8,367 nt of DNA, taken from assembly GCA_018241985.1 (NCBI GenBank), contig JAFECV010000076.1, forward strand, positions 1 through 8,367. Reading direction: 5' to 3'. The stretch's first letter is position 1; each line of letters opens with the position of its first letter. The notes beneath the pieces were generated by a model. That model did not search any database, had not been told where the DNA came from, and was given only the letters and a program-made list of their open reading frames with translations. The position numbers and the translations under genes were made by a program. This document shows positions 5,094 to 8,367 of this stretch, one piece after another. This DNA comes from Pseudomonadota bacterium. Lineage in GTDB: Bacteria > Pseudomonadota > Gammaproteobacteria > Burkholderiales > Burkholderiaceae_C.

Positions 5094-7065
5094 CGACCGC
5101 AACGCCGCACCGAACGCGCGCCAGAGCGTCGGGCTGGCGACCAAGCTGATCGCGGTGGTTTCGCCGTTCCTGGTGCTGGCGATGCTGATGATCGGCGCGA
5201 CGCTGTGGATGTCGTGGCGGCTCGACGGCGGCGCCGCCGCGCTGAACGAGGCGGGGCGGCTGCGCATGCAGGCGTACCGGATGAGCATGGAGGTTGGAAC
5301 CGCCGGCATGGCGGCAGACCGTGCCGATGCCGAGGCCACGCTGGCACGGCACGCGGCGCAGTTCGACGCCAGCCTGCGCTTGCTCACCCAGGGGGATCCG
5401 GAGCGTGACCTGGCGATGCCGTCCGACCCGACCGTGCAGAGCCGTCTTGCTGCCATCGAGCGTGCCTGGGCGCGTTGGCGCGCGCGCTGGATCGTGCCGG
5501 CCGCGGCAGCATCCGCATCGGCACCGGCCGAGCTCGGCGCCGACACCGCCGCGTTCGTGCAGGACATCGATGCGCTGGTCGGCAGCATCCAGGCCCACAT
5601 GCAGCACTGGACCGCGCTGCTGCACCTGCTGCAACTGGCGATGATGGGAGTGCTCGGCGCCGGCACCATTGCACTGATCTATTCCAGCTACGTGTTCGTG
5701 CTCGAGCCGGTCGCGCTGCTGCAGCGTGCGACCAAGGGCATCCAGGGCGGCGACTTCGCCGTGCGCGTCGACCGCGTGTCGCAGGACGAATTCGGCACGC
5801 TCGCACGGGGCTTCAACGAGATGGCCGAGCATCTGCAGACCGCGTACCGGACGCTGGAGAGCCGGGTCGCGGCCAAGACCGCCGAACTGCAGGACAAGAC
5901 CGGCCGGCTCGAGAGCCTGTACCAGGTCAGCCTGCTGGTGAGCCGCGCGAATTCGCTCGAGGCGCTGGCGAACGGCTTTGTGCAGAGCATCCGCCGCATC
6001 GCGCATGCGGACGGGGTCGCGCTGCGCTGGGCCCATGCCGGCAGCGACCGCTACCTGATGCTGGCCTCCGAGGGGCTTCCCAGCTTTCTGCTCGACGCGG
6101 AGCAATGCATCCACGCCGGCGACTGCTACTGCGGCAGCGCCGACCAGTTGCCGGCGCCGCGCATCGCACCGATCATCCCGATCGCCACGGACCGGACGCT
6201 GCATTGCGTGCGCGCCGGCTTCGAGACCGTGCTGAACCTGCCGGTCCGGGTGCATGCGCGCGTGGTCGGCGAGGTCGACCTGTTCTTCCACGCCCGCGTG
6301 ACGCTGTCGGCCGAAGAGCGCTCGCTGCTGGAAACCCTGAACAGCCACTTTGCGGCGGCGATGGAGAACCTGCGGCTCGATGCGCAGGAAAAGGAGGCCG
6401 CCGTGTCGCAGGAGCGCAGCCTGCTCGCGCGCGAACTGCACGATTCGATCGCGCAGTCGCTGGCGTTCCTGAAGATCCAGGTGCAACTGCTGCGCGAGGC
6501 GTTCGACGCGCGCGACCAGAAGCAGATGGAGCAGGTGCTGGGCGAGATCGACGCCGGCGTGCGCGAGAGCTACGCCGACGTGCGCGAGCTGCTGGTGCAT
6601 TTCCGCACCCGGGCGAACGACGAGGACATCGAGATCGCGCTGACCTCGACGCTGCAGAAGTTCGAGCGCCAGAGCGGCTTGCGCGCGACGCTGCGCACCA
6701 GCGGCTACGGCGTTCCGCTGCCGGCGGACGTGCAGATCCAGATCCTGCACATCGTGCAGGAGGCGCTGTCGAACGTGCGCAAGCACGCGCAGCCGTCCCA
6801 GGTCTGGGTCGACGTGCAGCAGCAGCCGGTCTGGCGTTTCGAGGTGCGCGACGACGGCGTCGGCTTCGACGTCGCCGGCCGCAGCCCGGACGACACCCAC
6901 GTGGGCCTGCGCATCATGGCCGAGCGCGCCGAGCGCATCGGCGCCCGGCTCGAGGTCTCGTCCCGGCCCGGCGCCGGAACCTCGACCGTGCTGACCCTGC
7001 CGCCGCTGCCGAGCGCGGCGGCCCGAACCCGCGAGGACGGCGCGACCGCCGCCGCGCAGCAATAA
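5086..7065 (+). CDS. narX: Nitrate/nitrite sensor histidine kinase NarX
   Basis: A 659-residue inner-membrane sensor kinase that detects periplasmic nitrate/nitrite and phosphorylates NarL. In order: TM1 (about 20-42); a periplasmic domain starting with the P-box LNEAGRLRMQAYRMS (53-67), with R60 and R65 in the positions of the nitrate-contacting arginines of E. coli NarX; TM2 (about 181-204); HAMP (about 206-258); a coiled coil; and a GAF-like central module (about 290-430) with a cysteine cluster C341, C347, C349 and C374. Next come the HisKA_3 H-box ARELHDSIAQSLAFLKIQ with phospho-acceptor H452, then the HATPase with N-box IVQEALSNVRKH (N563), G1 box DDGVGFD (589-595) and G2 box GLRIMAERA (607-615). 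It is somewhat longer than E. coli NarX (598). The H-box is nearly identical to that of NarX. The start overlaps the upstream gene by 8 nt, and narL follows after 23 nt, forming the standard kinase-regulator pair. Confidence 0.93.
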   Translation: MDSDRNAAPNARQSVGLATKLIAVVSPFLVLAMLMIGATLWMSWRLDGGAAALNEAGRLRMQAYRMSMEVGTAGMAADRADAEATLARHAAQFDASLRLLTQGDPERDLAMPSDPTVQSRLAAIERAWARWRARWIVPAAAASASAPAELGADTAAFVQDIDALVGSIQAHMQHWTALLHLLQLAMMGVLGAGTIALIYSSYVFVLEPVALLQRATKGIQGGDFAVRVDRVSQDEFGTLARGFNEMAEHLQTAYRTLESRVAAKTAELQDKTGRLESLYQVSLLVSRANSLEALANGFVQSIRRIAHADGVALRWAHAGSDRYLMLASEGLPSFLLDAEQCIHAGDCYCGSADQLPAPRIAPIIPIATDRTLHCVRAGFETVLNLPVRVHARVVGEVDLFFHARVTLSAEERSLLETLNSHFAAAMENLRLDAQEKEAAVSQERSLLARELHDSIAQSLAFLKIQVQLLREAFDARDQKQMEQVLGEIDAGVRESYADVRELLVHFRTRANDEDIEIALTSTLQKFERQSGLRATLRTSGYGVPLPADVQIQILHIVQEALSNVRKHAQPSQVWVDVQQQPVWRFEVRDDGVGFDVAGRSPDDTHVGLRIMAERAERIGARLEVSSRPGAGTSTVLTLPPLPSAAARTREDGATAAAQQ

Positions 7066-7088
7066 CGCGCCCGCACGAGCCATCCGCC

Positions 7089-7772
7089 ATGACCGACCCG
7101 CAGAACGAGCGCATCCGCATCCTGGTCGTCGACGACCACACGCTGTTCCGGCGCGGCCTGACCGCGCTGCTGGCACGCGAGGCGCGCTTCGAAGTCGTCG
7201 GCGATGCGGCCGATGCCGGCGAGGCGCTGCGGCGCGCGCGCGAGCTCGCCCCCGACCTGATCCTGCTCGACAACCACCTGCCCGGCGTCAGCGGAGTCGA
7301 CGCGCTGCCCGGCCTGCGCGAGGCCGCGCCGCAGGCGCGGGTGCTGATCCTCACCGTCAGCGAGGACGAGCGGGATCTCGCCGCCGCGCTGCGCGGCGGC
7401 GCCTGCGGCTACCTGCTCAAGACTATCGACGGTGCCGACCTGGCGACGGCGATCGACCGCGCGATGAAGGGCGAGAGCATCATCGCCGACGAGATGACCG
7501 GCAAGCTGGTGGCTGCGTTCAGGGGCGCAACCGGCGCGCCGCCGCCCGGTGCGGATCCGGGCAGCGGCTCCTCGCCGTTCGACGCGCTGTCGCCGCGCGA
7601 GCTCGAGATCCTGCGCGCCATCGCGCAGGGCGCGAGCAACAAGGAAATCGGCCGAAACCTCGGCATCGCCGAAGCCACGGTGAAGAACCACGTGCAGCAG
7701 GTGCTGCGCAAGCTCGGGGTGAGCTCGCGCGTGCACGCGGCGGTTATCGCAACCGAAGCCGGCCTGAGTTGA
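7089..7772 (+). CDS. narL: Nitrate/nitrite response regulator NarL (LuxR/NarL family)
   Basis: A 227-residue cytoplasmic transcription regulator and the probable partner of the adjacent NarX. The receiver domain (about 8-125) has the acidic pair D15/D16, phospho-acceptor D61 in LLDNHLPG, T89 and K111. A Pro/Gly/Ser-rich linker (about 146-163) leads to a LuxR-type helix-turn-helix (about 165-222) with LSPRELEILRAIAQGASNKEIG and ATVKNHVQQVLRKL. Length and layout match E. coli NarL (216). In the family, phosphorylation frees the HTH to bind TACYNMT-type heptamers and so switches nitrate-respiration genes on or off. The ATG at 7089 has only a weak ribosome site (ACGAG region), which suggests that it depends on translation from narX 23 nt upstream. 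The stop overlaps a possible FNR-type site. Confidence 0.93.
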   Translation: MTDPQNERIRILVVDDHTLFRRGLTALLAREARFEVVGDAADAGEALRRARELAPDLILLDNHLPGVSGVDALPGLREAAPQARVLILTVSEDERDLAAALRGGACGYLLKTIDGADLATAIDRAMKGESIIADEMTGKLVAAFRGATGAPPPGADPGSGSSPFDALSPRELEILRAIAQGASNKEIGRNLGIAEATVKNHVQQVLRKLGVSSRVHAAVIATEAGLS

Positions 7773-7782
7773 TCCAGCGCAA
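7769..7782 (+). promoter_or_regulatory. Possible FNR/Anr-type site upstream of narK
   Basis: TTGAT-CCAG-CGCAA agrees with TTGAT-N4-ATCAA at eight of ten defined positions: the left half is perfect and the right half keeps CAA. It overlaps the narL stop codon and lies about 157 bases before the narK ATG. If it acted at the usual -41.5 position the leader would be about 120 nt, and I see no good -10 at the matching place (about 7805-7811), so the call is weak. Confidence 0.3.
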
Positions 7783-7784
7783 AT

Positions 7785-7804
7785 GGCGCGCGATCGGGCG
7801 CGCC
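7785..7804 (+). terminator. Terminator-like GC hairpin after narL
   Basis: Arms 7785-7791 (GGCGCGC) and 7798-7804 (GCGCGCC) pair perfectly around a 6-nt loop, 12 bases after the narL stop. There is no T-run behind it (GGTGGTTCC follows), so at best it is a weak or Rho-assisted terminator separating the narXL transcript from narK. Confidence 0.35.
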
Positions 7805-7869
7805 GGTGGTTCCGAAGAACTACCCGGCGCTTGCGCCCCTCATCCTTTCGAATGACCGCGGTAGGTCCG

Positions 7870-7893
7870 CCAGGGGATGGTCGAAGCCCCTGG
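7870..7893 (+). promoter_or_regulatory. Inverted repeat upstream of narK (possible operator)
   Basis: CCAGGGG (7870-7876) and CCCCTGG (7887-7893) form a perfect 7-bp inverted repeat with a 10-nt spacer, 45 bases before the narK start. TAGAGT at 7901-7906 follows as a possible -10 (four of six matches). It could be a regulator-binding site at the narK promoter; I do not recognise the regulator. The rest of 7773-7938 shows nothing further except an 8-bp palindrome ACCGCGGT at 7855-7862. Confidence 0.35.
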
Positions 7894-7938
7894 TAAACCC
7901 TAGAGTCATGGGCAACCAGAACAACCGATCGGCCTGCC

Positions 7939-8367
7939 ATGACCCGGGAAAGACAAGCCCTCTCCGTGCTTATCGTCAGCACGCTGGCATTCACCGTGTG
8001 CTTCACGGTCTGGATGATGTTCGGCGTGATCGGCATCCCGATCAAGAAGACGCTCGGCCTCAACGCCACCGAGTTCGGCCTGCTCGCGGCCACGCCGGTG
8101 CTGACCGGCTCGCTGGTGCGCGTGCCGCTGGGCATGTGGACCGACAAGTTCGGCGGCCGCATCGTGATGCTGGTGCTGCTGCTGCTCTGCATCGTGCCGG
8201 TCTACCTGATCTCGCGGGCCACGCAGTACTGGCAATATCTGGTACTCGGGCTGTTCGTCGGCCTGGCCGGCGGCTCGTTCTCGGTCGGCACTCCGTACGT
8301 GGCGCGCTGGTTCCCGAAGGACCGCCAGGGACTCGCGATGGGCATCTACGGCGCCGGCAACTCGGGC
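7939..8367 (+). CDS. narK: Nitrate/nitrite transporter NarK (NNP family, MFS), 3' end beyond right edge
   Basis: The first 143 residues are visible and the frame is open to the end of the window. The ATG at 7939 begins MTRERQALSVLIVSTLAFTV, directly leading into TM1. Four to five hydrophobic helices follow. Family landmarks are LVRVPLGMWTDKFGGR (about 59-74), which combines the substrate-binding Arg region of TM2 with the MFS loop motif; GGSFSVGTPYVARWFPKDRQG (TM4 and its exit, about 111-131); and the start of the NNP nitrate signature, AMGIYGAGNSG (133-143), cut by the edge. NNP proteins of NarK type take up nitrate or exchange it for nitrite across the inner membrane. The position after narXL, with its own intergenic region, implies control by NarL and probably by an oxygen-responsive regulator, and suggests that narGHJI lies further right. 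Whether it is the NarK1 (symporter) or NarK2 (antiporter) type cannot be told from this part. Confidence 0.9.
   Translation, partial: MTRERQALSVLIVSTLAFTVCFTVWMMFGVIGIPIKKTLGLNATEFGLLAATPVLTGSLVRVPLGMWTDKFGGRIVMLVLLLLCIVPVYLISRATQYWQYLVLGLFVGLAGGSFSVGTPYVARWFPKDRQGLAMGIYGAGNSG

Noticed and set aside
4648..7176. Minus-strand 842-codon open frame opposite the UDG-like gene and narX
   Set aside because: Antisense shadow of narX; low-complexity Arg/His/Gln/Ala sequence, whereas the plus frame carries a full set of kinase motifs.
5475..7772. Plus-strand 765-codon frame that could suggest a kinase-regulator fusion
   Set aside because: Only its C-terminal 227 residues (from 7089) are real (NarL). 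The upstream part is narX in the wrong frame, and narX has its own stop at 7063-7065.
7773..7938. NarL heptamers (TACYNMT) upstream of narK
   Set aside because: Nearest words, such as TACCCGG at 7821-7827, have two or more mismatches and no paired 7-2-7 arrangement is present.
6705..8192. Minus-strand 495-codon frame across narL and into narK
   Set aside because: Antisense shadow without motifs; the plus strand has clear NarL and NarK sequences.

Overview
The window looks like a piece of a GC-rich proteobacterial chromosome, most likely a betaproteobacterium of the order Burkholderiales. I base this on very strong G/C preference at third codon positions, the MurI sequence (the MGRFGT...IDTLVLGCTHYPF block resembles Comamonadaceae-type MurI as I remember it), and a narX-narL-narK arrangement known from denitrifying or nitrate-respiring members of that group. 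The taxonomic call is inference. No mobile element, CRISPR array, tRNA or rRNA is visible.

Left arm, minus strand (about 1-3171): an apparent operon read right to left. It starts with a small membrane-anchored His/Cys-rich protein (DUF2946-like), followed by a TonB-dependent outer-membrane receptor with an N-terminal carboxypeptidase-regulatory-like domain. It ends with an ExbB/TolQ/MotA-type proton-channel subunit that runs off the left edge. Together they look like an outer-membrane import module: the receptor takes up a ligand, the ExbB-type motor energises it, and the His/Cys-rich protein hints that the ligand is a metal or metal complex. The ligand itself cannot be read from sequence. 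Two perfect GC-rich hairpins (3071-3100 and 2693-2721) lie in this transcript, and their loops are complementary over 6 nt.

Middle (3172-3442): a 271-base divergent intergenic region with a possible -10 element for the rightward genes.

Right arm, plus strand (3443-8367): murI (glutamate racemase), a uracil-DNA-glycosylase-superfamily gene, narX (nitrate/nitrite sensor kinase) and narL (response regulator). The first three are joined by 8-nt overlaps; narL follows narX after 23 nt. A 166-base intergenic region with several inverted repeats and a possible FNR/Anr-type site precedes narK (nitrate/nitrite transporter, NNP family of the MFS), which is cut by the right edge. NarX would sense periplasmic nitrate/nitrite through its P-box and phosphorylate NarL. 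NarK would move nitrate/nitrite across the inner membrane, presumably for a nitrate reductase encoded beyond the window.

Most of the window is ordinary, recognisable biology. The best candidates for a second look are the paired hairpins with complementary loops, the His/Cys-rich protein beside the receptor, the divergent four-cysteine UDG-like protein, and the physical coupling of housekeeping murI to the nitrate-sensing genes.
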